Below, in pieces: positions 8,212 through 17,102 of a DNA stretch of 64,000 nt. The position numbers and the translations under genes are program-made. The stretch lies in assembly GCF_000620625.1 (NCBI RefSeq), contig NZ_JIAW01000004.1, positions 93,213-157,212 of the forward strand, read 5' to 3'. Position 1 is the stretch's first letter; each line of letters starts with the position of its first letter. The notes under the pieces are model-generated. The model ran no database searches, was not told the DNA's origin, and saw nothing but the letters and a program-made list of their open reading frames with translations. Source of the stretch: Mycobacterium sp. URHB0044. Its GTDB lineage: Bacteria; Actinomycetota; Actinomycetes; Mycobacteriales; Mycobacteriaceae.

Positions 8212-8358
8212 AACCTTTGGTAGCCTGGTTTATTCATGCTCGTATCAGCCGCTTCCAGGCAGCTCAGTGGACGCGCCGGAACCCCGCATGATGCAGAGGG
8301 CTAGGCGTGCCAACGGAAGTGGAGAGCCGGCCGTCGCATCCAGTCGCATGGAATGCCC

Positions 8359-8655
8359 CTACACCCGATATACGGCACGCGCGCCGTCGGCCAAGGTGCT
8401 GAACGGATGAAAGCATTCCGCGCAGTACCGCTGGTAGAGCGGGCGCTGTAGATGCTGCTCGTGGCACGGGTCGCACGCCAGTGCCTGGACCCCGCAGCAC
8501 TTCATCACGTAGATCCATTCGGCTGGTTTGAAACACTGACCGATCACCCTGAAGGGACGCACCGTGTTGTCGACCGTCTTGGTGTCACAAAGGCGTTCGT
8601 CCTCACCGATGTCCAGGATCTCGTCGACAGGACGTTCCAGGAGACGTACGGCCAT
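8359..8655 (-). CDS. small Cys-rich protein of unknown function
   Basis: A 98-residue protein with at least eight cysteines, including KCCGVQ, ACDPCHEQH and YCAECFHPF. The spacing suggests one or two zinc (or other metal) knuckles. ATG 8655 is preceded by AGGAGGG and overlaps the ctaD stop (TGATG), so the two are coupled. It could be a metal-binding partner of the oxidase, but no assembly-factor family is recognised. Confidence 0.6.
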   Translation of the reverse strand: MAVRLLERPVDEILDIGEDERLCDTKTVDNTVRPFRVIGQCFKPAEWIYVMKCCGVQALACDPCHEQHLQRPLYQRYCAECFHPFSTLADGARAVYRV

Positions 8656-10409
8656 CACGGTGCCCTCCTTTCCGACGATGCGCCGACCGCCGCCGCGTGA
8701 TTACGACGTGTGTCGCGGCGGGTGCGGCGGACATGGGCCTCGTCGCGCGTCCGCTGAACCATGTGTGGGTAATGCAGCTCGAATGCCGGTCGCACCGAGC
8801 GGATTCGGGGCAGTTCGGTGAAGTTGTGCCGCGGCGGCGGACAAGTGGTGGCCCACTCCAGCGAGTTGCCGTAACCCCACGGATCGTCGACCATGACCGG
8901 TTCGCCGTAACGGGAGCTCTTGAATACGTTCCATACGAACGGCAGTACGGATGCGCCAAGGATGAACGCGCCGATCGTCGATACCACATTCAGCGTCGTG
9001 AATCCGTCGGTAGCCGAATAGTCGGCATAGCGGCGCGGCATGCCGGCAGCGCCGAGCCAGTGGTGCACCAAGAACGTGGCGTGAAAACCGATCAGGGTCA
9101 GCCAGAAATGCAGCTTGCCCAACCGCTCATCCAAGAGCCGACCGGTCATCTTCGGAAACCAAAAGTAGATGCCCGCGTAGGTCGCGAACACGATCGTGCC
9201 GAACAAGACGTAGTGAAAGTGCGCCACGACGAAGTACGAGTCGGTGACGTGGAAGTCGATCGGCGGGCTGGCCAGCAACACACCCGACAGGCCACCGAGC
9301 AGGAAGGTGACCAGGAAGCCCACCGAGAACAACATTGGCGTCTCGAACGTCAACTGGCCCTTCCACATCGTGCCGATCCAGTTGAAGAACTTGATGCCAG
9401 TCGGCACCGCGATCAGGAACGTCATGAAGCTGAAGAACGGCAGCAACACCGCACCGGTCGCGTACAGGTGATGCGCCCACACCGCGATCGACAAACCGCC
9501 GATCGAGGTGGTCGCATAGACCATTCCCGTGTAGCCGAACAGTGGTTTGCGTGAGAACACCGGGATGATCTCGGTGACGATGCCGAAGAACGGCAGCGCG
9601 ATGATGTACACCTCGGGGTGGCCGAAGAACCAGAACAGATGCTCCCACAGCATGGTCCCGCCGTTGGCCGGGTCGAAGATGTGCGCGCCCAGGTGGCGAT
9701 CGGCGGCCAACCCGAACAGCGCAGAGGTCAGGAGCGGGAACGCGACCAGGACTATCACGCTCGTCACCAGGATGTTCCAGGTGAAGATCGGCAACCGGAA
9801 CATCGTCATACCCGGGGCGCGCAGGCACACCACGGTGGTGATCATGTTGACTGCGCCCAAAATGGTCCCAAGACCACCGACGATCAGGCCCATGATCCAC
9901 AGATCCCCTCCCGCACCCGGCGAGTGGACGGCATTCGATAGCGGGGTGTAGGCGGTCCAGCCGAAGTCGGCGGGACCGCCAGGGGAAGCAAAGCCCCCCA
10001 ATGCGATCAGCGCGCCGAGCAGAAACAGCCAGAAGGACAACGCATTCAACCGGGGGAACGCCACGTCGGGAGCGCCGATCTGAAGTGGCAGAACCAGGTT
10101 GGCGAACCCGAACACGATCGGAGTCGCGTAGAACAGCAGCATTACCGTGCCGTGCATGGTGAACAGCTGGTTGTACTGCTCGTTGGACAGGAACTGCAAG
10201 CCAGGCGAGGCCAGTTCGGTGCGCATCAACAGCGCCATCAGCCCGCCGACGAAGAAGAACGCGAAGCAGGTGACGACGTACATCATGCCGATCACCTTGT
10301 GATCGGTGGTCGTCACCAGCTTGTAGAGCAGTGTGCCCTTGGCGCCCAATCGCGCTGGAAAGGGACGCCCGGGCTGCAGCTCGCCGATGAAGGGTGCGTG
10401 GATTGTCAA
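8655..10409 (-). CDS. ctaD: cytochrome c oxidase subunit I (aa3 type)
   Basis: A 584-residue haem-copper oxidase subunit I with twelve membrane helices. Haem and CuB ligands are visible in [32 protein letters not shown] and [10 protein letters not shown]. It reduces O2 to water and pumps protons in the cytoplasmic membrane. No ctaC, ctaE or qcr gene lies in the window, so this is probably an extra, conditionally expressed copy. It overlaps the upstream 42-residue ORF by ATGA and sits behind the operator at 10633-10690 and a strong hairpin. The basic C-terminal tail ([10 protein letters not shown]) is longer than usual. Confidence 0.9.
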   Translation of the reverse strand: MTIHAPFIGELQPGRPFPARLGAKGTLLYKLVTTTDHKVIGMMYVVTCFAFFFVGGLMALLMRTELASPGLQFLSNEQYNQLFTMHGTVMLLFYATPIVFGFANLVLPLQIGAPDVAFPRLNALSFWLFLLGALIALGGFASPGGPADFGWTAYTPLSNAVHSPGAGGDLWIMGLIVGGLGTILGAVNMITTVVCLRAPGMTMFRLPIFTWNILVTSVIVLVAFPLLTSALFGLAADRHLGAHIFDPANGGTMLWEHLFWFFGHPEVYIIALPFFGIVTEIIPVFSRKPLFGYTGMVYATTSIGGLSIAVWAHHLYATGAVLLPFFSFMTFLIAVPTGIKFFNWIGTMWKGQLTFETPMLFSVGFLVTFLLGGLSGVLLASPPIDFHVTDSYFVVAHFHYVLFGTIVFATYAGIYFWFPKMTGRLLDERLGKLHFWLTLIGFHATFLVHHWLGAAGMPRRYADYSATDGFTTLNVVSTIGAFILGASVLPFVWNVFKSSRYGEPVMVDDPWGYGNSLEWATTCPPPRHNFTELPRIRSVRPAFELHYPHMVQRTRDEAHVRRTRRDTRRNHAAAVGASSERRAP

Positions 10410-10534
10410 CGGTCCGGTTCTCCACTGCCCTGCGCACTTTGGGCGCTCCCCGCAGATGCGGGGAGCGCGTCGAGCAGTTGATGCCAGCAGGCCGCGAACG
10501 GCGTCACCACATCATCGAACCCAGGATTTCCCAT
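10406..10534 (-). CDS. 42-residue leader ORF made from a duplicated transaldolase 3' end
   Basis: The frame starts at ATG 10534 behind GGAGGGGGG and overlaps the ctaD start by ATGA. Its centre, [18 protein letters not shown], closely matches [18 protein letters not shown] at the C-terminus of the transaldolase encoded at 12427-13557, and the DNA is also similar. It therefore looks like a copied tal tail that now has its own ribosome site. It is the first frame after the operator at 10633-10690 and contains the hairpin at 10443-10468. A leader peptide coupling ctaD translation is the likeliest role. Confidence 0.6.
   Translation of the reverse strand: MGNPGFDDVVTPFAACWHQLLDALPASAGSAQSAQGSGEPDR
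10443..10468. repeat. perfect 12-bp inverted repeat inside the ctaD leader ORF
   Basis: GCGCTCCCCGCA is followed by a 2-nt centre and its exact complement. In the ctaD transcript this GC-rich stem ends about 33 nt before the ctaD start codon. There is no U-run, so it is not a standard terminator. It could hide the ctaD ribosome site or act as an attenuator opened by translation of the leader ORF. Confidence 0.65.
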
Positions 10535-10632
10535 CTGTGCCCCCCTCCATTCCCGATCGCGATCGCGCCACGCAGCGCCGCCCGCTGCCCTAATCGGACA
10601 CTTGGAGACCGTTGCGTCGGCTCCCGGCAATG

Positions 10633-10690
10633 AGCATGCCGCGCGGCGAGGCGAGCTGTCCTCGCCCGGCCGCATCATTCACCCGGGTGA
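10633..10690 (-). promoter_or_regulatory. island operator/promoter copy 3 (for leader-ctaD operon)
   Basis: Minus strand: TCACCCGGGTGA (10679-10690), 11 bp, GGGCGA-GGACAGC-TCGCCT (10649-10667), 10 bp, CATGCT (-10, 10633-10638). The palindrome overlaps the last codons and stop of the upstream NADH dehydrogenase gene, whose C-terminus HPGE is encoded by it. Confidence 0.8.
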
Positions 10691-12012
10691 GAAGCCTTCC
10701 TAGACTTCGGTTCCGGCATGGGGATGCCCTCGCTGGCGTGGAAGCGCGCATCCTTTTCCGACGACAGCCCGATCGAGACGACTGAACGATCGAAGAAGAG
10801 GTCGGTCAGGTAGGCCAGCCCCACCGCCCAGCGATTGACGAACCGCGGGATCGCATAGAGGTGGTAGGCGCGGGTGACAACTTTGGCCGCGAGCCCGGAC
10901 AACTGGACGTTGAGGGGGTTGGCCACGGCGTGGCGAGGGCCGAGGTCGACCACCAGTCCCAAGTTGCGGTGTTTGTAGATCTTTTTCCTGCCGTAGCCGA
11001 GGCTCGCAGCGACGTTGTGCCCCAGAACCTTTCCCTGCCGCGTCGCGTGTTGTGCGGTCGGCGGGGTGATCTTGCCGGGCTGGGTGAGGTCGGGCACCGC
11101 TGCGGCGTCCCCGGCTGCGAACACGTGCGGATGGCCGGGTACCCGTAGGTCGGAATGCACCCTGAGCCGACCCTTCTCGGTCGGCAGGCCGAGTTCCTCG
11201 ATCAGCGGAGCACCGGTCACACCGGTCACCCATGCCACGGTGTGGGTTCGGATCAGCGAATCATCGCTGAGCACAACGTGTGCTGCGTGGACTTCCTTCA
11301 GTGTGACGCCCAGCCGGACGTCGATGCCACGGATCTCCAGCACGCGCCGCGCTGCCGCGCCGAGCTTCTCCCCCACTTCGGGCATCACTTGTTCGGCCAG
11401 GTCCAGCAACACGAACCGGACGTCGTCCCGGTCGAGGTTCATCTGTTTGGCGGCTGAATCGGCCAGCGCCCGCAGCTGCAGCACCAGTTCGGTCCCTGAA
11501 TACGATGCGCCGACAACCACGATCGTTCGCCGCGCCGCCGCCCTACCGGCGTCGTCGTCAACGTCGGCCAATTCCAGTTGTTCCAATAGGTGGTCGCGCA
11601 GATATAGCGCCTCAGCCGTCGACTTCAGCCCCCGCGCGTACTCTGCGAGCCCGGGCACGTCGAACAGTCGGGTCACCGATCCCGGCGTCAGGACGAGGCG
11701 ATCCCACGACATGGTCCGCATGCGCTCTTCTGGGTCGGTGAACATGACTGTGCGCCCGTCGAAGTCAACACTGTCGACCCTGCCGCGGATGTGCTGCACG
11801 CCGCGCAGCGTGTTGGCGAGCGGAATCGCGACGAAGCGGGCGTCGAGAACGCCGCCCGCCACATCGGGTAGCAGCGGTGTGTACAGCATGTAATCGACCG
11901 GCGAGATGACCGAGATATCGGCCGACGCGTTGTGTTTGCGGAGCTGCCGCACCAGATGACGGGTGCACTCGAAACCGGTGAACCCGCCGCCGACGATTAC
12001 GACAGAAGTCAT
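10675..12012 (-). CDS. type II NADH dehydrogenase-like FAD oxidoreductase
   Basis: A 445-residue single-subunit NDH-2-type protein. FAD site VIVGGGFTG at residues 4-12, NAD(P)H site VVVGASYSGTELVLQL near 170, and the second FAD motif HVFAAGDAAAVPD. The C-terminal third (VTRAYHLYAIPRFVNRWAVGLAYLTDLFF) has the amphipathic membrane-anchoring character of NDH-2. It would oxidise NADH and reduce menaquinone without pumping protons. The ATG at 12012 precedes the Rossmann fold. It is the last gene of the SDR-msrB-msrA-tal operon. Confidence 0.85.
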   Translation of the reverse strand: MTSVVIVGGGFTGFECTRHLVRQLRKHNASADISVISPVDYMLYTPLLPDVAGGVLDARFVAIPLANTLRGVQHIRGRVDSVDFDGRTVMFTDPEERMRTMSWDRLVLTPGSVTRLFDVPGLAEYARGLKSTAEALYLRDHLLEQLELADVDDDAGRAAARRTIVVVGASYSGTELVLQLRALADSAAKQMNLDRDDVRFVLLDLAEQVMPEVGEKLGAAARRVLEIRGIDVRLGVTLKEVHAAHVVLSDDSLIRTHTVAWVTGVTGAPLIEELGLPTEKGRLRVHSDLRVPGHPHVFAAGDAAAVPDLTQPGKITPPTAQHATRQGKVLGHNVAASLGYGRKKIYKHRNLGLVVDLGPRHAVANPLNVQLSGLAAKVVTRAYHLYAIPRFVNRWAVGLAYLTDLFFDRSVVSIGLSSEKDARFHASEGIPMPEPKSRKASHPGE

Positions 12013-12049
12013 GATGACGAGCGCTTTACTCGGTGCGGCCGCAATTGGG

Positions 12050-12379
12050 TCAACACCCGTCGGGGCAGCCGTCGTTGATCCACAACTCGATCGAGCGTAT
12101 GGCGTCGTCCGGTACTGGGTCGAAACCAACTGGCATGCGGGGGAACTTCGCATCAGGACCGGAGCCGAATGGCGGCTCGCCTTTCAAGGACAGGATCAAG
12201 TTCGAGTGCGCTCCGTCACCGAGAACCAGGATCGGGTGTCCAAGCACCTTCGTTGCGACGAACTCATCGCGAGTGACATCGCGCCAGAAGGCGTGGTGCG
12301 GTGGACCCACCTCAGTTCCTGGACCGTTGACGGCCGCGTCGAGAATATCAACGACCTCGCGAAAAGTACTGATGCCCAT
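12050..12379 (-). CDS. conserved hypothetical protein with a cytochrome-like C-terminal motif but no haem site
   Basis: About 109 residues from ATG 12379 (GTG 12415 is an alternative). The segment VLGHPILVLGDGAHSNLILSLKG ... PRMPVG ... DDAIRSIELWINDGCPDGC follows the arrangement of c-type cytochrome domains found with planctomycete-type proteins, where RMP and IxxWIxxG are conserved. No CXXCH exists, and no signal peptide is seen. Cys pairs at the C-terminus (CPDGC) might bind metal. It lies between tal and the NADH dehydrogenase gene in one operon. Confidence 0.5.
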   Translation of the reverse strand: MGISTFREVVDILDAAVNGPGTEVGPPHHAFWRDVTRDEFVATKVLGHPILVLGDGAHSNLILSLKGEPPFGSGPDAKFPRMPVGFDPVPDDAIRSIELWINDGCPDGC

Positions 12380-12426
12380 CTCTTCTCTACTCTCTGGTTG
12401 CGGTTCACGCCGCACCTTCTCAAGGT

Positions 12427-13557
12427 TTAACGTTCACTCTTTTGGATGTTGTCCCGCGCTGAGGTGGGGTACGCGTCGAGCAGTTGCCGCCAGGAGGCTG
12501 CGAACTTGGCGACGCCGTCGTCTTCCAACACCGCGAAGACGTCGGCGAGGTCGACGCCGACGTCGCTGACGCGGTCGAGCACCGCTCGTGCGTGAGAGGC
12601 CGTGCCGGTGATGGTGTCGGCGACGATGACGCCGTGGTCGGCGACTGCCTCCAGAGTGTGTTCCGGGATGGTGCTCACAGTGTGCGGTGCGATCAGTTCG
12701 GTGACGTACATGGTGTCGGGGTAGGCGGGGTTCTTCACCCCCGTGGATGCCCACAGCGGCCTCTGCACGTGGGCACCGGCGTAACTGAGTGGTGCATAAC
12801 GCGCTCCGGCTTCGAATACGTCCTGGTAGGCCGCATAGGCCAGGCGAGCATTCGCAATTGCCGCCTGTCCGCGCAGCGCCATGGCGGAATCAGTGCCGAT
12901 CGCTTCCAAGCGCCGATCGATTTCGGTATCGACGCGGGAGACGAACAGAGAAGCCACCGAATGGATTCCGGCGAGGTCACGCCCAGCCTGTTGCGCGGCT
13001 TCCAGTCCGACCAGATATGCATCCATCACCTGCCGGTGACGCTCGAGGGAGAAGATGAGTGTCACGTTGACCGAAATGCCCTCGGCCACTGTGGCGGTGA
13101 TCGCCGCCATCCCGGCCGTCGTGGCGGGAATCTTGATGAAGAGGTTGGGCCGGTCGACGATCTTCCACAGCTCGGCGGCTTGGCTGACCGTCGCCTCGGT
13201 GTCGTGAGCCAGCCGCGGATCGACCTCGATCGATACCCGCCCATCCACGCCGCAGGAGGCTTCCCACTGCGGTCGAAGGACGTCGCAGGCAGCCCGCACG
13301 TCGTCGGTGATGATGGTGCGGATCGCCGACTCGGGCCGCACGCCGCGTTCGGACAATTGGGCGAGCTGCCGCGCGTAGGCCTGCCCGTGTGAGATCGCGT
13401 GCTGAAAGATCGACGGATTCGTGGTTACGCCCACGACGTTTCTGGTGTCGATCAGCTGCTGCAGGTTGCCTGATGCCAGGCGGTCACGGGATAGGTCATC
13501 CAGCCAGACCGATACCCCCGCCGCTGACAATGCGTTCAGAGTGAGGTTCTGCATCAT
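12427..13557 (-). CDS. tal: transaldolase
   Basis: A 376-residue transaldolase of the TalB/Tal type. The Schiff-base Lys lies in [12 protein letters not shown], and [19 protein letters not shown] and [12 protein letters not shown] are family signatures. It interconverts sedoheptulose-7-P and glyceraldehyde-3-P with erythrose-4-P and fructose-6-P in the pentose phosphate pathway, which supports NADPH supply. ATG 13557 overlaps the stop of the upstream 49-residue ORF (ATGA). Its 3' end has been partly copied to 10406-10534. Confidence 0.92.
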   Translation of the reverse strand: MMQNLTLNALSAAGVSVWLDDLSRDRLASGNLQQLIDTRNVVGVTTNPSIFQHAISHGQAYARQLAQLSERGVRPESAIRTIITDDVRAACDVLRPQWEASCGVDGRVSIEVDPRLAHDTEATVSQAAELWKIVDRPNLFIKIPATTAGMAAITATVAEGISVNVTLIFSLERHRQVMDAYLVGLEAAQQAGRDLAGIHSVASLFVSRVDTEIDRRLEAIGTDSAMALRGQAAIANARLAYAAYQDVFEAGARYAPLSYAGAHVQRPLWASTGVKNPAYPDTMYVTELIAPHTVSTIPEHTLEAVADHGVIVADTITGTASHARAVLDRVSDVGVDLADVFAVLEDDGVAKFAASWRQLLDAYPTSARDNIQKSER

Positions 13558-13703
13558 TGCGGAGCCGCCTGCACCTGGTCGCGGCGCGTTCGCACGCCGA
13601 TCAAGACGGCGCCGAACACGATAACCGGCAAGATGGCGGCGGCCAGCATCTGCCGATCGCGCGCCGACACGTGCTGACACCGAGCAGGGCAGCGCTCAGT
13701 CAT
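13554..13703 (-). CDS. 49-residue single-pass membrane protein coupled to msrA and tal
   Basis: The frame starts with an ATG that overlaps the msrA stop by 8 nt and ends with a TGA that overlaps the tal start (ATGA). It has a short Cys/Arg-rich start ([18 protein letters not shown]), one hydrophobic helix [19 protein letters not shown] and a basic tail RTRRDQ. This tight packing argues that it is translated. No known family; two cysteines before the helix could be redox-active. Confidence 0.6.
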   Translation of the reverse strand: MTERCPARCQHVSARDRQMLAAAILPVIVFGAVLIGVRTRRDQVQAAPQ

Positions 13704-14247
13704 CGCTGCTCGACTCAACCGTGGCCGCCTGTGCTCCACCAGATCTGCTGTGGGAAGCGAGCTTCCATTCGGGACGCACATAGTGGCAGGTGTAACCGCC
13801 GGGGTAACGCTGCAGATAGTCCTGATGTTCTGGTTCGGCTTCCCAGAAGGCACCTGCCGGCGTCACCTCCGTGACCACCTTGGCGGGCCACCGCCCGGAT
13901 GCGTCGACATCGGCGATGGTGTCGCGCGCGATGCGCTTCTGATCGTCATCGAGATAGAAGATCGCCGACCGGTAGCTGGTGCCGACGTCGTTGCCTTGGC
14001 GGTTCTTCGTCGTCGGGTCGTGGATTCGGAAGAAGAATTCGAGCAGGGTGCGGTAATCGGTTTTGGCGGGGTCGTAGGCGATCTCGATCGCCTCGGCATG
14101 GCCGGGGTGGTTGCGATACGTGGGATGCTCGTTTTGGCCGCCGGTATAGCCGACCCGGGTCGATTCGACGCCGGGCAGCTGTCGGATGAGGTCCTGGACG
14201 CCCCAGAAGCATCCGCCTGCGAGAATCGCGACTTTGGTGTCGGTCAT
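13696..14247 (-). CDS. msrA: peptide methionine-S-sulfoxide reductase
   Basis: A 183-residue MsrA with the catalytic [11 protein letters not shown] motif (nucleophilic Cys about residue 13), GYTGG and [12 protein letters not shown]. It reduces the S-epimer of methionine sulfoxide, using thioredoxin for recycling. It overlaps msrB by ATGA and the following small ORF by 8 nt. Confidence 0.93.
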   Translation of the reverse strand: MTDTKVAILAGGCFWGVQDLIRQLPGVESTRVGYTGGQNEHPTYRNHPGHAEAIEIAYDPAKTDYRTLLEFFFRIHDPTTKNRQGNDVGTSYRSAIFYLDDDQKRIARDTIADVDASGRWPAKVVTEVTPAGAFWEAEPEHQDYLQRYPGGYTCHYVRPEWKLASHSRSGGAQAATVESSSDD

Positions 14248-14741
14248 CGTTGCTTCTCGGCGAGTTCGGAATCATTGTGCTGTGCCGAGTTGTTGGTGGT
14301 TTCGAAGATGCTCAGGTAGTGCCCGTAGCCTTCGTCCTCGAGATCGTCCCGGTGGATGAAGCGCAGTGCTGCGGAGTTGATGCAGTAGCGCAGGCCGCCC
14401 TCGTTGCGAGGTCCGTCGGTGAAGACGTGGCCCAGGTGGCTGTCGCCATGGCGCGAGCGTACTTCGGTGCGCAGCATGATGTGGCGGTGGTCGGGCTTTT
14501 CGACGATGTTGTCGCCGTCGATCGGCTTGGTGAAACTTGGCCAGCCGGTGCCGCTGTCGAACTTGTCGACCGAGGCGAACAACGGCTCACCAGATACCAC
14601 GTCGACATAGATGCCGGGTTCGTGGTTATCGAGGTATTCGCCGGTGAAGGGGCGCTCGGTGCCGCCTTGCTGGGTGACGTAGTACTGCTCGGCGTGCAAC
14701 GCGCAAATCGCCGCCGGATTCTTCTGGTAGTCGTGTGTCAC
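14244..14741 (-). CDS. msrB: peptide methionine-R-sulfoxide reductase
   Basis: A 165-residue MsrB with [23 protein letters not shown] and the catalytic Cys in [12 protein letters not shown]. The usual pair of CxxC zinc motifs is missing, so it is a zinc-free form. It reduces the R-epimer of methionine sulfoxide. It begins 54 nt after the SDR gene and is coupled to msrA. The C-terminus carries an extra [16 protein letters not shown] tail. Confidence 0.93.
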   Translation of the reverse strand: MTHDYQKNPAAICALHAEQYYVTQQGGTERPFTGEYLDNHEPGIYVDVVSGEPLFASVDKFDSGTGWPSFTKPIDGDNIVEKPDHRHIMLRTEVRSRHGDSHLGHVFTDGPRNEGGLRYCINSAALRFIHRDDLEDEGYGHYLSIFETTNNSAQHNDSELAEKQR

Positions 14742-14795
14742 AGGTGCTCCTCGTGGTGAGTGTGGGGCTTGGTTTGCCGCCGCTACGCCAATGGT

Positions 14796-15569
14796 CTAGT
14801 TGCGGCCGGCCATGATGCCGCCATCGACGTTGAGAATCGTGCCGGTGATCCAGCTTGCTTCCTCGGAGAGCAGAAAGGTGATGGCGTTGGCGACGTCGCC
14901 GGCGGTTCCGACGCGGCCGAGGGGATGAAGTGGTGCGAATGTCGCCAGCGTGTCATCGATCTCGCCTTTGGGGATGAACCGCTCATAGAGAGGTGTTTTC
15001 ACCACCGCCGGTGCGACCGCGTTGACGCGGATCTTATGGCCGGCCAGTTCGATGGCCAGGTTGTGTGTGAGGGCGTGTAGCCCTGCCTTCTGCATCGAGT
15101 ACCCCGACGATGGCGTCGCGCCGATGGCCTGATGCGCCCACATGGCGCCGATGTTGACGATTGACCCGCCATTGCCTTCGGCGACCATGCCGGCGACCAC
15201 TGTCTGGGTGAGGAAGAACAACGCGAAGTTCAGATCGAGGTAGGAATCATAGGCCTGGGAGTCGTAGTCCAGGAATGGCTTCGGGATGAAGTACCCGGCC
15301 GCGTTGACCATCAGCGTTGCGTCGCCGTGCTGCTCCGATAGTGCGCGCTGGACATCGGTAACCGCGGATCGGTCGGTCAGCTCGGCGGCGATCCCCCAGG
15401 CATGGCCTCGTCGGTTCAGCTGGTCCACGGTGTCATCAACACGATCTTTCGAGCGTCCGATGATTATCGCGCTGCCACCGCGATCGATGACGTCAAGCGC
15501 GACTTGGCGTCCCATGCCGGCACTGCCGCCAACGACAATGATCTTCTTACCCTCGAACTCTGCGCCCAT
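14796..15569 (-). CDS. short-chain dehydrogenase/reductase
   Basis: A 257-residue classical SDR: cofactor motif [12 protein letters not shown], and the Ser/Tyr-x3-Lys site with [16 protein letters not shown] after beta-2 suggests NADP preference. The substrate is not predictable; carbonyl or quinone reduction would fit the operon. It is the first gene after the operator at 15678-15735, in an operon that continues through msrB, msrA and tal to the NADH dehydrogenase. Confidence 0.85.
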   Translation of the reverse strand: MGAEFEGKKIIVVGGSAGMGRQVALDVIDRGGSAIIIGRSKDRVDDTVDQLNRRGHAWGIAAELTDRSAVTDVQRALSEQHGDATLMVNAAGYFIPKPFLDYDSQAYDSYLDLNFALFFLTQTVVAGMVAEGNGGSIVNIGAMWAHQAIGATPSSGYSMQKAGLHALTHNLAIELAGHKIRVNAVAPAVVKTPLYERFIPKGEIDDTLATFAPLHPLGRVGTAGDVANAITFLLSEEASWITGTILNVDGGIMAGRN

Positions 15570-15677
15570 CGGTGAGGCTCCTTTGTTTCATTTCTTCACC
15601 TGCTACGCCGCGTTGAACGTTTCGTTGTCGTGACGCCGAAACATTTGTCGACGGCCGTGCAGGTCTGTCGGAAGTCA

Positions 15678-15735
15678 AGCCTGGCCCGCCTAGGGGTGAG
15701 CTGTCGTCACCCCGCAACGCCAATCACCCGGGTGA
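15678..15735 (-). promoter_or_regulatory. island operator/promoter copy 4 (for SDR-msr-tal-ndh operon)
   Basis: Minus strand: TCACCCGGGTGA (15724-15735), 11 bp, GGGTGA-CGACAGC-TCACCC (15694-15712), 10 bp, CAGGCT (-10, 15678-15683). This is the copy closest to a perfect dyad in its proximal part. Both boxes overlap the 3' end of the acetyltransferase gene that ends at 15707. Confidence 0.85.
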
Positions 15736-16168
15736 GTGCGAGCGAGAAGTGATGGGCCGAGATCCGCATGCGGTTCCGCATGTACAGCCGATGCGCCGTA
15801 GCCCGATCGCTTCCCACGCCGGAATCCAGGTGGACTCCTTCGCACCGGCGACGCCCGGCCTCAGCGATCACCCAGCGCAGAAGTTCGTCGGCAAATCCCT
15901 TGCCACGCGCCGTCTCCAGCGTGCTCAGATCGTCGATGTACACGTGGTATCCGCAAGCGGTCGACCACAACTCGCGGAAACCAACGATTGATACCGCCGC
16001 ACCCGAGGAATGCTCGAAAACACCGACCAGCCGATAGCCCGTGGGTCGAAGCTTGGTGTCGATCAAGTCGATAACGGCGCCGACCGTCTTCCAGCGAGGC
16101 CTGAGCAACAGCATTGCCTCGGCGGCTTGCGCCGTCTCGCCTTCCATGATCTCGCGGATCAGAGCCAC
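15707..16168 (-). CDS. GNAT-family N-acetyltransferase
   Basis: A 153-residue GNAT-type protein. The acetyl-CoA region reads IDDLSTLETARGKGFADELLRWVIAEA (R/Q-x-x-G-x-G/A variant ARGKGFA), followed by GVHLDSGVGSDRATAHRLYMRNRM. Substrate unknown. It overlaps the upstream DUF5709 gene by 10 nt, and its last codons (LTRVI) are encoded by the operator palindrome of the next operon. Confidence 0.75.
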   Translation of the reverse strand: MALIREIMEGETAQAAEAMLLLRPRWKTVGAVIDLIDTKLRPTGYRLVGVFEHSSGAAVSIVGFRELWSTACGYHVYIDDLSTLETARGKGFADELLRWVIAEAGRRRCEGVHLDSGVGSDRATAHRLYMRNRMRISAHHFSLALTRVIGVAG

Positions 16169-16617
16169 GGATTGAGGTCATCCCAGGCCAGGGTGTCGTC
16201 TTCGTCGACGATGTGCATGGCTGCTTCCTCGGCCGACGCAGCGCCGCCGTCGATCCCCACATCGTGGGCGCGGTAATCGGTGGTGGGATCCGTCGGGTCG
16301 ACGCCGAAGGCGACGAGCCGCCCTGCACGGCTGTCCCCGACCTGATCGTCGATCGGCTCGCCGTCGCCGTCGGTGCTGTCGCCGATTCCGTCGCCATCCC
16401 ACCGGTCGGTCACGTCGGGCACCTCACGGGCCAGCCGGCGCGCCAGAGGTTCATGGGTGCGCGCTTCATCGACGGTCAGTCCCCACACCCCGAGTTCGCG
16501 CGGACTTTCCGGGGGTGAGTAGCCTTCATCGAGGTCGATGCCCGTCTGTTCTGAGTCCAGGCTTTCTTCAGGTTCGAGCAGATGGGCTGCCACGTCGTCG
16601 AACTCAGAAATCCCCAT
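16159..16617 (-). CDS. acidic DUF5709-type protein
   Basis: A 152-residue, very acidic protein with the actinobacterial DUF5709 pattern DEGYSPPESP ... WGLTVDEARTHEPLARRLAREVPD. The middle is rich in Asp/Gly (DRWDGDGIGDSTDGDGEP). No catalytic motif. It is the first gene after operator copy 5 and is coupled to the acetyltransferase gene. Confidence 0.7.
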   Translation of the reverse strand: MGISEFDDVAAHLLEPEESLDSEQTGIDLDEGYSPPESPRELGVWGLTVDEARTHEPLARRLAREVPDVTDRWDGDGIGDSTDGDGEPIDDQVGDSRAGRLVAFGVDPTDPTTDYRAHDVGIDGGAASAEEAAMHIVDEDDTLAWDDLNPWL

Positions 16618-16687
16618 CGGCGCGGTCTCCGTTTCCTATCGCGGTCTCGCCGCACAGCGCGCTCGGCTGTACCGGCTTTCGGCCATG

Positions 16688-16744
16688 AGCGTCCCGCGCA
16701 GTGGGGCGAGCTGTCCTCGCCCACTGCGTGATTCACCCGGGTGA
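16688..16744 (-). promoter_or_regulatory. island operator/promoter copy 5 (for DUF5709-GNAT operon)
   Basis: Minus strand: TCACCCGGGTGA (16733-16744), 10 bp, GGGCGA-GGACAGC-TCGCCC (16704-16722), 10 bp, GACGCT (-10, 16688-16693). The sequence from the proximal box into the -10 resembles copy 3 closely, including a shared GCTCAT. Confidence 0.8.
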
Positions 16745-16772
16745 GAAGCCTTGTGCGCTTCTGCGAAGCGGT

Positions 16773-17102
16773 TCAAAGATGGTCCCTCAGTTCGCCGAGG
16801 AGGGTGGATTTACTGCGTGCTCCAACCATCCGGGCGACCGGTTGGCCATCCTTGAACACGATCAGGGTGGGAATCGACACCACTTGGTACTGCCGAGCCG
16901 TCACGGGGTTGGCGTCGACGTCGAGCTTTGCCACAGTGAGGCGTTCGACATTCTCGGCAGCGATTTGTTCGAGCACTGGCGCCACCGCGCGGCAGGGACC
17001 GCACCATTGAGCCCAGAAGTCCACCAGTACGGGTGTGGCGCTGTCCAGGACGTCGGCCGTGAACGAGGCATCGGTGACAGTGATCGGATGGGGCTGGGTC
17101 AT
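16773..17102 (-). CDS. thioredoxin
   Basis: A 109-residue thioredoxin with the active site [17 protein letters not shown] (Cys about 34 and 37), the cis-Pro loop [12 protein letters not shown] and the standard length. It reduces protein disulfides and recycles MsrA and MsrB. ATG 17102 overlaps the stop of the thioredoxin-reductase-like gene. That partner lacks redox cysteines, so another reductase probably recharges this thioredoxin. Confidence 0.92.
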   Translation of the reverse strand: MTQPHPITVTDASFTADVLDSATPVLVDFWAQWCGPCRAVAPVLEQIAAENVERLTVAKLDVDANPVTARQYQVVSIPTLIVFKDGQPVARMVGARSKSTLLGELRDHL

